DNA of 64,000 nucleotides from Mucilaginibacter_A sp041088075. GTDB lineage: Bacteria; Bacteroidota; Bacteroidia; Sphingobacteriales; Sphingobacteriaceae. Positions 23,931 to 32,136 of this stretch are shown piece by piece; position 1 is the stretch's first letter, and each line of letters begins with the position of its first letter. The stretch lies in assembly GCF_041088075.1 (NCBI RefSeq), contig NZ_JBGCVY010000014.1, forward strand, positions 91,546 to 155,545, in the 5' to 3' direction. The notes below the pieces were generated by a model. The model worked only from the letters and a program-made list of their open reading frames with translations, was not told where the DNA came from and ran no database searches. A program made the translations under genes and the position numbers.

Positions 23931-24839
23931 ATGAACAAGGCATACATCATCATGGCCCATAAAAGCCCAAACCAATTGTTCCGTTTGGTCTCGCGGTTGA
24001 ACGACGACAATTCAGAATTTTTTATCCATATTGATTTAAAAGCAGATTTAGCAGCGTTTGCAAACGTACAGGAATTTGGCAAAGCAGTGCATTTTATAAA
24101 ACGGTTTGATGCTACCTGGGGAGGTTTGGGATTGATTAAACCTTACCTGGCGGGAATGAAAGCTGTTCGTGATTCTTCCACCAAGTTTGACCGCATTATG
24201 TTGTTGAGCGGCCAGGATTATCCCATCAAAAGCAACGCGCAGATTGACCGTTTTTTTAAAAACAGCAAGCATTCCAATTTCATCAACTATTTTCCGATCC
24301 CCAATTATGAGAAATGGCCGGGCGGCGACCGCGGCGGCTGGTACCGGGTTGATAAATATTATTTCGGCAACAAATGGTACGAGTTCTTCGGTTCCAAATC
24401 CATGAACTTGCTTTCTACTTACCTGCCTTTTTTGAGGAGGAAAATGCCAAACGGAATGCACCCTTATACCGGCCAAACTTGGTGGAATTTGGATAACTAT
24501 GCGCTGGATTATATTTTGGATTACAACGACCGGCATCCCGAATACCTGCATTTTCACCGCAACACATTTGTGGCCGATGAGCTTTTTGTGCAAATGATTA
24601 TCGGCAACAGCAAAGACGAACGCCTTTTAAACAGCATCGAAAACAGCGAAAAACGGTTTACCATCTGGCCGAAAGCAAACAGCGCGCACCCAAAAATTTT
24701 GGGCAAAAACGATTTGCAGGCGATTTTGGCTTCGGAAGATTTGTTTGCCCGCAAGTTTGATGAAAACGTGGATACGGAGATTATGGATTTGATTGATCAG
24801 GAAGTTTTGTTTGCGGACCGGGAACTGGAGGTTTCTTAA
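23931..24839 (+). CDS. GT14 beta-1,6-N-acetylglucosaminyltransferase-like (core-2/I-branching)
   Basis: 302 residues. MNKAYIIMAHKSPNQLFRLV at the N-terminus, FFIHIDLKAD, then WGGLGLIKPYLAGMKAV and the family signature RIMLLSGQDYPIKSNAQIDRFF near 86-107, and GQTWWNLDNYALDYIL near 180. These are the hallmarks of the bacterial GT14 branch, which adds N-acetylglucosamine or related sugars to glycans. It stands alone with no other glycan genes adjacent. Acceptor unknown. Confidence 0.9.
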   Translation: MNKAYIIMAHKSPNQLFRLVSRLNDDNSEFFIHIDLKADLAAFANVQEFGKAVHFIKRFDATWGGLGLIKPYLAGMKAVRDSSTKFDRIMLLSGQDYPIKSNAQIDRFFKNSKHSNFINYFPIPNYEKWPGGDRGGWYRVDKYYFGNKWYEFFGSKSMNLLSTYLPFLRRKMPNGMHPYTGQTWWNLDNYALDYILDYNDRHPEYLHFHRNTFVADELFVQMIIGNSKDERLLNSIENSEKRFTIWPKANSAHPKILGKNDLQAILASEDLFARKFDENVDTEIMDLIDQEVLFADRELEVS

Positions 24840-24908
24840 ACAATACGGCCTTTAATTGCTATCATTATAGGATTGCAATTATTTAGATTATCACTAAAAG
24901 AAGAAATC

Positions 24909-25208
24909 ATGGAAACTGAAATGCCTCCGATTCATCCTGGTGCAATATTGCGGGAAGATATTTTAAAGGAAATGAAGCTGTCCGTTACCAAAGCAGCAGA
25001 AAATTTGCAAGTGAGCCGGAAACAACTTTCTGAGGTTGTAAATGAAGGGGCTTCAATATCGGCAGAAATGGCCGTGCGCTTGGAAAGTGCTTTTGGTGTT
25101 AAGGCAGAATTTTGGTTGGATATGCAAAAGGCCCATGATATTTGGAAAGTGAAACAAAGCGGGCGCGTGCAAGGAATCCGGCGGATAGCACTTGAACCTG
25201 CAGGGTAG
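24909..25208 (+). CDS. higA: HigA-family antitoxin, no adjacent toxin
   Basis: 99 residues. HigA features: PPIHPGAILREDILKEMKLSVTKAAENLQVSRKQLSEVVNEGASISAEMAVRLESAFG (helix-turn-helix with the VSRKQLS helix) and EFWLDMQKAHDIW. Start set at 24909; the frame runs further upstream but the conserved part starts here. HigB normally lies just upstream; only 69 bases separate it from the GT14 gene and they encode no HigB. It may act as a solo regulator or be the survivor of a degraded pair. Confidence 0.85.
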   Translation: METEMPPIHPGAILREDILKEMKLSVTKAAENLQVSRKQLSEVVNEGASISAEMAVRLESAFGVKAEFWLDMQKAHDIWKVKQSGRVQGIRRIALEPAG

Positions 25209-25224
25209 ATAATCTTTTTCAATC

Positions 25225-25297
25225 CTGATTTTTTGGTCATAAAAGAAGCATGCCTAAAACTTTTTGCGGTTGATGCTTCTTTTATCAATAAAAAAAC
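25225..25297. repeat. outward-facing pair of USS-like elements
   Basis: The minus element 25225-25251 (GATTTTTTGGTCATAAAAGAAG then CAT) and the plus element 25273-25297 form a hairpin with ATAAAAGAAGCAT against ATGCTTCTTTTAT. The right element ends one base before the ATG of the dienelactone hydrolase gene, so it is also its leader. Confidence 0.75.
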
Positions 25298-25298
25298 A

Positions 25299-26018
25299 AT
25301 GTCAGGATTACAAAATTTTGTGCAGTTACCGGTTGCCGACGGAACAACTATGCAAGCTTATACATCCATTCCGGCGCATGGCAAAAGCCCGTTTCCGGGC
25401 TTAATTTTATTTCAGGAAGCTTTTGGCGTAAACCACCACATCCGCAAACTGGCCGACCGTTTTGCCGATGAAGGTTATTTCGTTATCGCACCGGAGCTTT
25501 TTCACCGTACCGCCAAACCCGGGATTGAAATTGATTATACCGATTTCAATTCAGCAATGCCGCACATGCGGGCTTTAACAACCGAAGGGCTGGAGGCTGA
25601 TGTCCAGGCAACCTGGGACTGGCTGGAAAACCACTCGCAGGTAGAAAACGGAAAAATTGTGGCTACCGGTTATTGCCTGGGCGGGCGTGTTAGTTTTTTG
25701 GCCAATACCATGCTTCCGTTTAAAGCCGTTGCTTCTTATTATGGTGCCGGCATTGTTCCTGATCTCATTAAAAGGGCCGCTGCCATCAACGCGCCGCATT
25801 TGTTTTTTTGGGGAGGAAAAGACCAGCACATCCCGAAAGAACAAATCGAAACCATTAAAAACGAGCTGACAAAAGTTGGCAAGCAGTTTATCAATGTCGA
25901 GTTTTCTGATGCCGATCATGGTTTCTTTTGTGATGAACGCGCCAGTTTTAATGCCGATGCCGCCGAACTGGCCTGGGGCTTAACGCTGGAGTTTTTTATA
26001 CAGAAAATGAAGCTTTAG
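25299..26018 (+). CDS. dienelactone hydrolase family protein
   Basis: 239 residues. Start set at 25299 (MSGLQNFVQLPVADG), after the repeat; the frame is open further upstream. The catalytic triad is visible: cysteine in ATGYCLGGRVSF near residue 123, aspartate in FFWGGKDQHIP near 172, histidine in SDADHGFFCDERA near 203. Such proteins cleave dienelactones or small esters in aromatic degradation; no aromatic pathway lies here. Family clear, substrate not. Confidence 0.92.
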   Translation: MSGLQNFVQLPVADGTTMQAYTSIPAHGKSPFPGLILFQEAFGVNHHIRKLADRFADEGYFVIAPELFHRTAKPGIEIDYTDFNSAMPHMRALTTEGLEADVQATWDWLENHSQVENGKIVATGYCLGGRVSFLANTMLPFKAVASYYGAGIVPDLIKRAAAINAPHLFFWGGKDQHIPKEQIETIKNELTKVGKQFINVEFSDADHGFFCDERASFNADAAELAWGLTLEFFIQKMKL

Positions 26019-26121
26019 GGGTGAAGAGGTTAGAAATGAAGAGGTGAAAGGTTTAGAGGCAAAAGGTAACTGGCAACCCGCAACTGAAAACAGGCAACTG
26101 AAAAGGCCAGGCGATGGGGGA

Positions 26122-26766
26122 ATGGTTTATACGGAAACCAATTTAAGCCACCGTTTTCCCGAACCTTTGAACACCATTACTTCCGGCTTCTTTTTCATAC
26201 TAGCCCTTTACTGGATTTTCCGGTTAAAGGGCTTTTCCAAACACTATGTTTTCCTCAGCATTGCTTCCTGGATCTTACTGATCGGCAGTATCGGCGGCAC
26301 ACTTTACCATGGTTTGCGCCGTTACCCGGTTTTTATTATGATGGATTGGCTGCCCATTACAATTCTTTGTTTGCTTGCAAACGGATATTTCTGGTACAAA
26401 TATTCGGGCAAATGGTATCAAGGATTTTGGTTAATGTTGGTATTTAGCGGGGTTGAAAATTTAATACGTTCATCTTTGCGTAATGTTAACGTGCAGATTT
26501 TTATCAATGTAAATTATGCCGCCATGGTGCTGATGGTTTTGTTGCCTTTGGTTTTGTTGCTGGTTAAAATGAAAGGGCACAATTGGCAATTTATTGTTGC
26601 TGCTTTGGTTTCCTTCGGGATTGCCTTGTTTTTCCGTATTGCCGATGGCTGGGCTTTGCTTCCGGTCGGCACGCATTTTTTGTGGCATGTTTTCGGTGTA
26701 ATTGCTACCGCTTTAATGTTTGTTTTTTTAAAACGGATTGCCGAAGACAGGCAGGGTTTAAGCTGA
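26122..26766 (+). CDS. seven-helix membrane protein, CREST/ceramidase-like
   Basis: 214 residues. Start set at 26122 (MVYTETNLSHRF); the upstream frame is low-complexity repeat. There are about seven hydrophobic helices. GGTLYHGLRRYP in the second helix region, MMDWLPITIL in the third and THFLWHVFGVIAT in the last place conserved His, Asp and an H-x3-H motif where alkaline ceramidases and PAQR receptors (CREST superfamily) bind zinc. The usual serine before the first histidine is not at the expected place (glycine). It could be a hydrolase of lipid amides; Sphingobacteriaceae do make sphingolipids. This is inference from motif placement. Confidence 0.6.
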   Translation: MVYTETNLSHRFPEPLNTITSGFFFILALYWIFRLKGFSKHYVFLSIASWILLIGSIGGTLYHGLRRYPVFIMMDWLPITILCLLANGYFWYKYSGKWYQGFWLMLVFSGVENLIRSSLRNVNVQIFINVNYAAMVLMVLLPLVLLLVKMKGHNWQFIVAALVSFGIALFFRIADGWALLPVGTHFLWHVFGVIATALMFVFLKRIAEDRQGLS

Positions 26767-26794
26767 TGCTTCTTTTACCGGTATAAAATTGGTG
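26766..26794 (+). repeat. USS-like element overlapping a stop codon
   Basis: ATGCTTCTTTTACCGG then TATAAAATTGGTG, a full-length copy starting on the last base of the TGA of the CREST-like gene. Confidence 0.8.
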
Positions 26795-26893
26795 CAAAAG
26801 CTACAACTGCTAAACCTTGACAAATGTTTTACGTTAAACAGGCAAGGTATTTGTTTATCCTGCTATCATTTAAAAGAAATTACAAACTAACTC

Positions 26894-27235
26894 ATGAAAA
26901 AACTGATTTTGATTTTTGCCGTATTTTTTACGCTGTCTGCTGTTACCGGGACTTTTGTACAGGCCCAAAGTGTTAAAAACACTTATTACAAGCATGGTAA
27001 AAAGTATGTTTACACCACTAAAACGCGCAGGGGAATGTCTAAACGTGCAAAAGGTGCGTTGATTGGCGGTGGTGCCGGCGCATTGGGCGGTGCTTTGATT
27101 GGCCATGGTGTTAAAGGCGCATTAATTGGCGGTGCGCTTGGTGCCGGTGCCGGTTATGTTGTTGGCAACGAGACTGATAAGGGAAAATCACGTGCGCAAG
27201 GCCATACGGTTTACAAACGCAAAGTGGTTAACTAA
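26894..27235 (+). CDS. secreted glycine-zipper protein (YMGG-like)
   Basis: 113 residues. Signal peptide MKKLILIFAVFFTLSAVTGTFVQAQ, a basic Tyr/Lys stretch (YYKHGKKYVYTTKTRRGMSKRAK), then a glycine zipper (GALIGGGAGALGGALIGHGVKGALIGGAL, given here in part: GxxxG repeated every four residues over about residues 55-90). Such zippers insert in or associate with the envelope. Role unknown. It is followed by a strong terminator. Confidence 0.85.
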   Translation: MKKLILIFAVFFTLSAVTGTFVQAQSVKNTYYKHGKKYVYTTKTRRGMSKRAKGALIGGGAGALGGALIGHGVKGALIGGALGAGAGYVVGNETDKGKSRAQGHTVYKRKVVN

Positions 27236-27252
27236 CCTCATTTTTACTGCAT

Positions 27253-27288
27253 AAAAAAAGCATGTCCAACGGAGACATGCTTTTTTTA
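27253..27288 (+). terminator. intrinsic terminator after the glycine-zipper gene
   Basis: AAAAAAAGCATGTC pairs with GACATGCTTTTTTT around CAACGGA: a 7 bp GC-containing stem extended by A/T pairs, ending in seven T. It can work in both directions. Confidence 0.85.
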
Positions 27289-27307
27289 TGCCCTATTTTT
27301 TGGTGTT

Positions 27308-27478
27308 TTAATTTAACGAAGCCATATCAATCACAAAGCGGTAATGCACATCGCCTTTCAGCGTGCGCTCGTATGCTTCGTTTATCTGGTCAATTTTGAT
27401 CATTTTCACATCTCAGGTAATGCCATGTTCGGCATAAACTTTAACTGCTGCCATGTTCCGGTTTTTAATGTTGCAACT
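27308..27478 (-). pseudogene. C-terminal remnant of a zinc-type alcohol dehydrogenase (YahK-like)
   Basis: Reading the minus strand from about 27478 to a TAA at 27308-27310 gives NRNMAAVKVYAEHGIT, a TGA stop, then DVKMIKIDQINEAYERTLKG and DVHYRFVIDMASLN. This is the typical C-terminus of NAD(P)-dependent zinc alcohol dehydrogenases of the YahK/CAD group. Only about 57 codons survive, one an internal stop, and no N-terminal or zinc-binding part is found upstream, where a hairpin repeat starts. It is a decayed gene. Confidence 0.82.
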
Positions 27479-27520
27479 AGTACCGGGTTTTTATTGTTTA
27501 AAAAAAGTCAAAAGCTTCAC

Positions 27521-27668
27521 ACCCGGCCCTTTTCGGGGGAGAGGGAGACAAAGCGGCAGACTTTTCAAAACCCCTCTTTTTTGGAGAGGGGTTTAGGGCG
27601 AGGCAAACCAATTTCCTGTTTTTTTGGTAGTATCACCAACACCAATTTTATACCCATAAAAACAGCAT
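27521..27668. repeat. CCCCTC hairpin repeat and mixed USS/ACAGTA element before the DUF255 gene
   Basis: GGGGGAGAGGGAGA near 27535 and the hairpin CCCCTCTTTTTTGGAGAGGGG at 27571-27591 followed by GTTTAGGGCGAGG belong to the repeat family also at 17852. At 27640-27668, ACCAATTTTATACCC joins ATAAAAACAGCAT, combining the TTGGTG half of the USS-like element with the ACAGTA half. It ends two bases before the next ATG. Confidence 0.65.
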
Positions 27669-27669
27669 C

Positions 27670-29664
27670 ATGCCAAACCGCCTCGCCAATTCCACTTCGC
27701 CTTATTTACTACAGCACGCCAACAACCCGGTGGATTGGTTTCCCTGGGGACAGGAAGCGCTGCAAAAAGCAAAGGACGAAAATAAGTTGTTGCTCATCAG
27801 CATCGGTTACTCGGCCTGCCACTGGTGCCATGTAATGGAGCACGAAAGCTTTGAAGATGAGCAGGTTGCCGAAGTAATGAACCGCTTTTTCGTGTGCATT
27901 AAAGTGGACCGGGAAGAACGGCCGGACGTTGACCAAATCTACATGAGCGCCGTGCAACTGATGACCAACCGGGGCGGCTGGCCGTTAAACTGCATCTGTT
28001 TGCCCGATCAACGCCCGGTTTACGGCGGCACCTATTTCCCCAAAAAAGACTGGCTAAACGTGTTGGTCAGCCTGGCCGATTTCTGGAAAGAAAAGCCCAA
28101 AGAAGCCGAAGATTACGCCGTCCGCCTTACCGAAGGCATCCACCAGTACGAACAATTTGAGTTTGTAAAAGAAGCAAAAGCATATTCAAAAGCTGATTTG
28201 GAAGCGATTGTAACGCCTTGGAAACGCAACTTTGATATGGTAGATGGCGGCCTGAAACGTGCGCCAAAATTCCCGATGCCCAACAACTGGCAGTTTTTGA
28301 TGCGTTACGCGTATTTGATGAAAGACGAAGCGGTAAACATGAGCGTGCGCGTAACTTTAGAAAAAATGGCTTTTGGCGGGATTTATGACCAAATTGGCGG
28401 CGGTTTTGCGCGGTATTCTGTGGATGGAAAATGGCACGTGCCGCATTTCGAAAAAATGTTGTACGATAACGCACAACTGGTCAGTCTTTATGCCGAGGCT
28501 TTTACCTGGGCCGTTGATCCGCTTTATCCAAAAATTATCGAAGAAACGTTGACTTTTATCGAACGCGAACTCACTTCTCCCGAAGGTGGTTTTTATTCGG
28601 CTTTGGATGCGGACAGCGAAGGCGTGGAAGGTAAATTCTACACTTTTACAAAAGCCGAAGTGGAGGCGATTCTAGGTGGAGATGCCGAACTTTTCAATAC
28701 TTATTTCCACGTTACCGAAGAAGGAAACTGGGAAGAGGAGCAAACCAATATATTCTTTCGCAAAGATGATGTGGATGAACTGACCGAACGTTTCGGGCTT
28801 TCTCCGGACGAATTGCAAGCTAAAATAAACCAATCACGCCAAAAAATACTCGATAAAAGAAGCATGCGCGTTCGCCCGGGTTTAGACCATAAAATTTTGG
28901 CTGGCTGGAACGGTTTGATGTTAAAAGGTTATTGCGATGCTTACCGCGCCTTGAACGAGCCGCAATATTTGGAAACCGCCAAACGCAATGCTTCTTTTAT
29001 CCTGCAAAATTTGTCCAACGGAAACGGAAAACTGAAACGTGTTTTCGGTAATGATTCGCCAGCTTTTTTAGATGATTATACGTTGGTTGCCGAAGCGTTG
29101 ATCAGTTTGTACGAAGTTACTTTTGAGGAAAACTGGCTGCAGGAAGCACGAAAAATCAACGATTACGCGTTGGATCATTTCTACGATTTATCGAGCGGCA
29201 TGTTCTTTTACACTTCGGATGAAGACGCGCAACTCATCGCCCGGAAAACAGAAGTGATGGACAATGTGATTCCGGCTTCCAATTCTGTCATGGCCCGAAA
29301 CCTCAAAAAATTAGGTTTGTTTTTCGATCACCAGGAATACCTCGAACTTTCGGCGCAGCTTTTACGCAACGTGGAAAAGAACATGGCACCGTACGGTTCG
29401 TCGTTTTCCAACTGGGCGATGCTGCTTTTAGAAGAGGTTTTTGGCGTGTACGAAATCGTGATCGTGGGCGAAGAAGCCGAAGAAAAAAGAAAAGCTTTCG
29501 AGAATAAATACCTGCCAAATAAAATCATCCTGGGCGGAACAAAAGGAACTTTACCTTTGTTGCAGGATAAAACCGGCGGTAAAAACAGCATTTTTGTTTG
29601 CAAAGACAAAACCTGCCAGTTGCCGGTGAACGAAGTAGCAGAAGCGTTTAAACAAATTGATTAA
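27670..29664 (+). CDS. thioredoxin-like DUF255 protein (YyaL/SPATA20 family)
   Basis: 664 residues, the normal length. N-terminal thioredoxin fold with SACHWCHVMEHESFEDEQVA (CxxC at about residues 50-53) and VDREERPDVDQIYM, RGGWPLNCICLPD. The C-terminal two thirds form an (alpha/alpha)6 barrel like glycan epimerases: GGIYDQIGGGFARYSVDGKW, HFEKMLYDNAQLVSLY, LDADSEGVEGKFYTF, GWNGLMLKGYCDA. The biochemical function of the family is not settled. Two repeat cores lie inside: 28851-28865 and 28988-29012 (read as NASFILQN). Confidence 0.93.
   Translation: MPNRLANSTSPYLLQHANNPVDWFPWGQEALQKAKDENKLLLISIGYSACHWCHVMEHESFEDEQVAEVMNRFFVCIKVDREERPDVDQIYMSAVQLMTNRGGWPLNCICLPDQRPVYGGTYFPKKDWLNVLVSLADFWKEKPKEAEDYAVRLTEGIHQYEQFEFVKEAKAYSKADLEAIVTPWKRNFDMVDGGLKRAPKFPMPNNWQFLMRYAYLMKDEAVNMSVRVTLEKMAFGGIYDQIGGGFARYSVDGKWHVPHFEKMLYDNAQLVSLYAEAFTWAVDPLYPKIIEETLTFIERELTSPEGGFYSALDADSEGVEGKFYTFTKAEVEAILGGDAELFNTYFHVTEEGNWEEEQTNIFFRKDDVDELTERFGLSPDELQAKINQSRQKILDKRSMRVRPGLDHKILAGWNGLMLKGYCDAYRALNEPQYLETAKRNASFILQNLSNGNGKLKRVFGNDSPAFLDDYTLVAEALISLYEVTFEENWLQEARKINDYALDHFYDLSSGMFFYTSDEDAQLIARKTEVMDNVIPASNSVMARNLKKLGLFFDHQEYLELSAQLLRNVEKNMAPYGSSFSNWAMLLLEEVFGVYEIVIVGEEAEEKRKAFENKYLPNKIILGGTKGTLPLLQDKTGGKNSIFVCKDKTCQLPVNEVAEAFKQID
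28988..29012 (+). repeat. USS-like element inside the DUF255 gene
   Basis: ATGCTTCTTTTATCCTGCAA starts a full two-part element read as NASFILQN. A second core in minus orientation, CGATAAAAGAAGCATG at 28851, is read as DKRSM. Confidence 0.6.
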
Positions 29665-29665
29665 T

Positions 29666-29730
29666 AGGTGAGAGGTGTGAGGTTCGAGGCAAAATCAGCG
29701 TCATAACCTCAAACCTCATACCTCTCACCT
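29666..29730. repeat. hairpin whose arms are AGGTGAG-like repeats
   Basis: The left arm, starting AGGTGAGAGGTGTGAGG at 29666, is matched by CCTCAAACCTCATACCTC... to 29730. It lies between the DUF255 gene and slyD and is built like the hairpins at 17141 and 54355 but with another heptamer. Confidence 0.7.
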
Positions 29731-29743
29731 CAACCCTAAAAAA

Positions 29744-30244
29744 ATGAAAATTGAACCACAGCACGTTGTATCATTAACTTATGATCTGTACGTAGACCAG
29801 GAAAACGGCGAAGAGGGTTTGGTAGAAAGTGCCACCCAGGAGCAGCCCTTAACATTTATATACGGCGCGGGCCAGATGCTGCCTAAATTTGAAGAGCATC
29901 TGAGCGGTTTAAGCACTGGCGACAAATACGAATTCCGGTTAACGGCCGATGACGCTTACGGCGAATACGACAATGAAGCCGTTGCCAGTTTGCCAAAAGA
30001 AATGTTTGGAACGGAAGAAATCCCGGCGGTTGGCACGATGCTGCCTTTGCAGGATAACCAGGGAAACCGTTTGCAGGGACAAGTGGTTTCTGTTGCAGAA
30101 GATGCGGTAATTGTTGATTTAAACCACCCGATGGCCGGCCAGGCTTTGCATTTTAAAGGCGAAATTTTAAACGTTCGCCCGGCAAATGAAGAAGAATTAT
30201 CACATGGACATGCACATGGTGCGGATGGAGATGCTGGTCATTAA
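29744..30244 (+). CDS. slyD: SlyD-type FKBP peptidyl-prolyl isomerase
   Basis: 166 residues. FKBP domain (VVSLTYDLYVDQENGEEG, PLTFIYGAGQMLPKFEEHLSGL with the catalytic aromatic residues), an inserted IF chaperone domain (about 75-125: EYDNEAVASLPKEMF... VVDLNHPMAGQAL), and a His-rich tail SHGHAHGADGDAGH able to bind nickel or other metals. It helps folding of proline-containing and metal proteins in the cytoplasm. Confidence 0.94.
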   Translation: MKIEPQHVVSLTYDLYVDQENGEEGLVESATQEQPLTFIYGAGQMLPKFEEHLSGLSTGDKYEFRLTADDAYGEYDNEAVASLPKEMFGTEEIPAVGTMLPLQDNQGNRLQGQVVSVAEDAVIVDLNHPMAGQALHFKGEILNVRPANEEELSHGHAHGADGDAGH

Positions 30245-30253
30245 GAAAACGCA

Positions 30254-30319
30254 ATGCTTCTTTTAGCACATAAAAATTAGTAAACAAAAAATCCCGGTCA
30301 GTTTTGATCGGGATTTTTT
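30254..30319. terminator. USS-like element followed by the slyD terminator
   Basis: A plus element at 30254-30280 (ATGCTTCTTTTAGCACATAAA) precedes a clear intrinsic terminator at 30286-30319: AAAAAATCCCG pairs with CGGGATTTTTT around GTCAGTTTTGAT. Confidence 0.85.
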
Positions 30320-30382
30320 GTGTTGATAGATTTGGTAGTTTTCTGGCTTGATGGTTTTTCTGGCGCTTCGGGTTTCGTTTAA

Positions 30383-30551
30383 GGCTTGGCAATGGGCTGG
30401 CATTTTATAACTTTCCGTCCGAACGTCAGCCGATTGAAAAACTAAAGCTGAAGATAAATACAAAAAGCCGATATTTGTTCGTCTGCTGAAACTATTGCTG
30501 ATAGAGAACTACAGCCGAATATTATTCCTTCGGCCAGCCTATTGCCAAACC
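30383..30551. repeat. 169 bp sequence with 20 bp imperfect terminal inverted repeats
   Basis: GGCTTGGCAATGGGCTGGCA at 30383-30402 and GGCCAGCCTATTGCCAAACC at 30532-30551 are inverted copies (17 of 20 match). The interior is AT-rich and codes for nothing obvious. This is the shape of a miniature inverted-repeat element. It lies beside the AT-rich esterase gene; target-site duplications were not established. Confidence 0.5.
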
Positions 30552-30568
30552 TTTTGTTGGCGGTAGTT

Positions 30569-31987
30569 TTATTTGATTGAGGCTTTCAACTTTAAGGCAG
30601 TTTCGTTCTTAGGGTTTACTGTTAATGCTTTGTTTACATAAATTCTTGCCTGCTTTTTATTTTTTAATTCCAAATAACCAGTTGCAATTTTTGCATAAAC
30701 TTCATCACTTGGCTTAGTAGAGTGAATTGAAACTGTATGTTTTTCATTTTCCATTGACAGTAATATTTCTATGCCTTTTTTAATGTCAATGTGTTTGTCA
30801 ATATAGTAATATCCAATCGTGTAAAGTAGACTTTCGTCCTTGGCTTTTGTTTTTTCATAGCCATCTTGTAAAACTTTTAATGCTTCATCTGGTTTGCCAT
30901 CTAAATCATAAGTTTTAAAAAGCTGAAAATAAACAGACACTTCATCCATTGCTGTTTTACCTGTGATTTGTTTTTTTAATATTTCCATTTGATAGGCTTT
31001 TACTGCACTTTGATATAGTCCTTTGGTTCTTAAGGCATATCCAATATTAAATAAGTCAATGTCCATTGATTCTTTTAAGGAATATACGCTATCAATAAAG
31101 CTGTTTATATCATCAACAGAGAAATTTTTTATATCAGATGATTGCAGAATTTGATTAATAAATGCATGAAAATTGATGTTGCCAAATTTTTCTTTTTTTT
31201 CTTTTAGAGTAGAGTTATAATATGAAACTAAAGTTTCCTCTGGCAATTTTCGTCTCACTAGATTATAATCTTTGAAAGTGAATAATAGCGCATCAGGCAA
31301 AGCGTATAGAATGCTATAAGGATGAGAGGCATTAGCAAAATATTCCTTTTTGATTTGGATATATGGGCAAGCCTTTAATGAATCATATAATTGGTTTGCG
31401 AATTCCATTCTCTCTTTTTTATCATTCGCAATTGCAATAAAATAAGAAATAGAATCTTTTATCTTTGCTGTATATGATGAAAAGTTTGGCGTATACTTGA
31501 TTGGGTATTCAGTTGAGAAAATTAAATATGAGTTGAATAGAGATGGGTCGTTACGCAAAATATAATTAACGTAATCTGCTCCTTGAGAAAGACCTATAGC
31601 TATTCTAAGGTTTGCTGTATTATATTCTTTAGAAATGTAATTACTAAGCTCATTTTTAACAAAGTTGTAATATTTTTCTCCCTTATCACTTAAGTTGGGA
31701 CTGCTATAATGTTCATTTCCGCCCTCAATTTCAGCCCAAACCACAATTACCTTAGGAATATCCCAAATATTACTAGCAGTTGCTGCAATGTAATTGGTAT
31801 GGTCATAAATAAATTCGTAAATAACTGGATACCGCTCTGCTTGTGAATAGTCTTTTGGTAACCATATTTTAACAGGAACGCTATCATTTACATAAGTAGA
31901 AAAAATTTTCTTTGTAACGAGAGTTTGCGAGTTTACAAAAGTCGGAAACAAGGAGAACACAAATAGAACAACTAAAAAATTTTTCAT
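30569..31987 (-). CDS. secreted esterase-D-like hydrolase with C-terminal TPR region
   Basis: 472 residues. Signal peptide MKNFLVVLFVFSLFPTFVNSQ. Residues about 30-265 are a putative-esterase alpha/beta hydrolase (VPVKIWLPKDYSQAERYPVIYEF, nucleophile IGLSQGADYV near 135, histidine ASHPYSIL near 220). Residues about 330-470 look like tetratricopeptide repeats (YFQLFKTYDLDGKPDEALKVL, ATGYLELKNKKQARIYVNKALTVNPKNETAL). Base composition is clearly more AT-rich than the neighbours, suggesting recent arrival. Related proteins act on siderophore or small esters; the substrate is unknown. Confidence 0.82.
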   Translation of the reverse strand: MKNFLVVLFVFSLFPTFVNSQTLVTKKIFSTYVNDSVPVKIWLPKDYSQAERYPVIYEFIYDHTNYIAATASNIWDIPKVIVVWAEIEGGNEHYSSPNLSDKGEKYYNFVKNELSNYISKEYNTANLRIAIGLSQGADYVNYILRNDPSLFNSYLIFSTEYPIKYTPNFSSYTAKIKDSISYFIAIANDKKERMEFANQLYDSLKACPYIQIKKEYFANASHPYSILYALPDALLFTFKDYNLVRRKLPEETLVSYYNSTLKEKKEKFGNINFHAFINQILQSSDIKNFSVDDINSFIDSVYSLKESMDIDLFNIGYALRTKGLYQSAVKAYQMEILKKQITGKTAMDEVSVYFQLFKTYDLDGKPDEALKVLQDGYEKTKAKDESLLYTIGYYYIDKHIDIKKGIEILLSMENEKHTVSIHSTKPSDEVYAKIATGYLELKNKKQARIYVNKALTVNPKNETALKLKASIK

Positions 31988-32136
31988 TTTTTCAAATATT
32001 GAAATTAAAAGGTATAGAAATCGTCATTTACAGACCCACTAAAAAATTGCCGCCAACTCCGGCACACGATATTTCAGTGAATTCTGGCGCAATTTTTCCA
32101 TGTGTTGCCTCCATTTTTTGCTGTTAAATTGCTTGT

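Noticed and set aside
24840..24908. HigB toxin before HigA
   Set aside because: The 69-base gap is too short and no HigB-like peptide is found in any frame.
27344..27835. 163-codon plus-strand open frame
   Set aside because: It overlaps the alcohol dehydrogenase remnant, a hairpin repeat and the start of the DUF255 gene, and its peptide resembles nothing.
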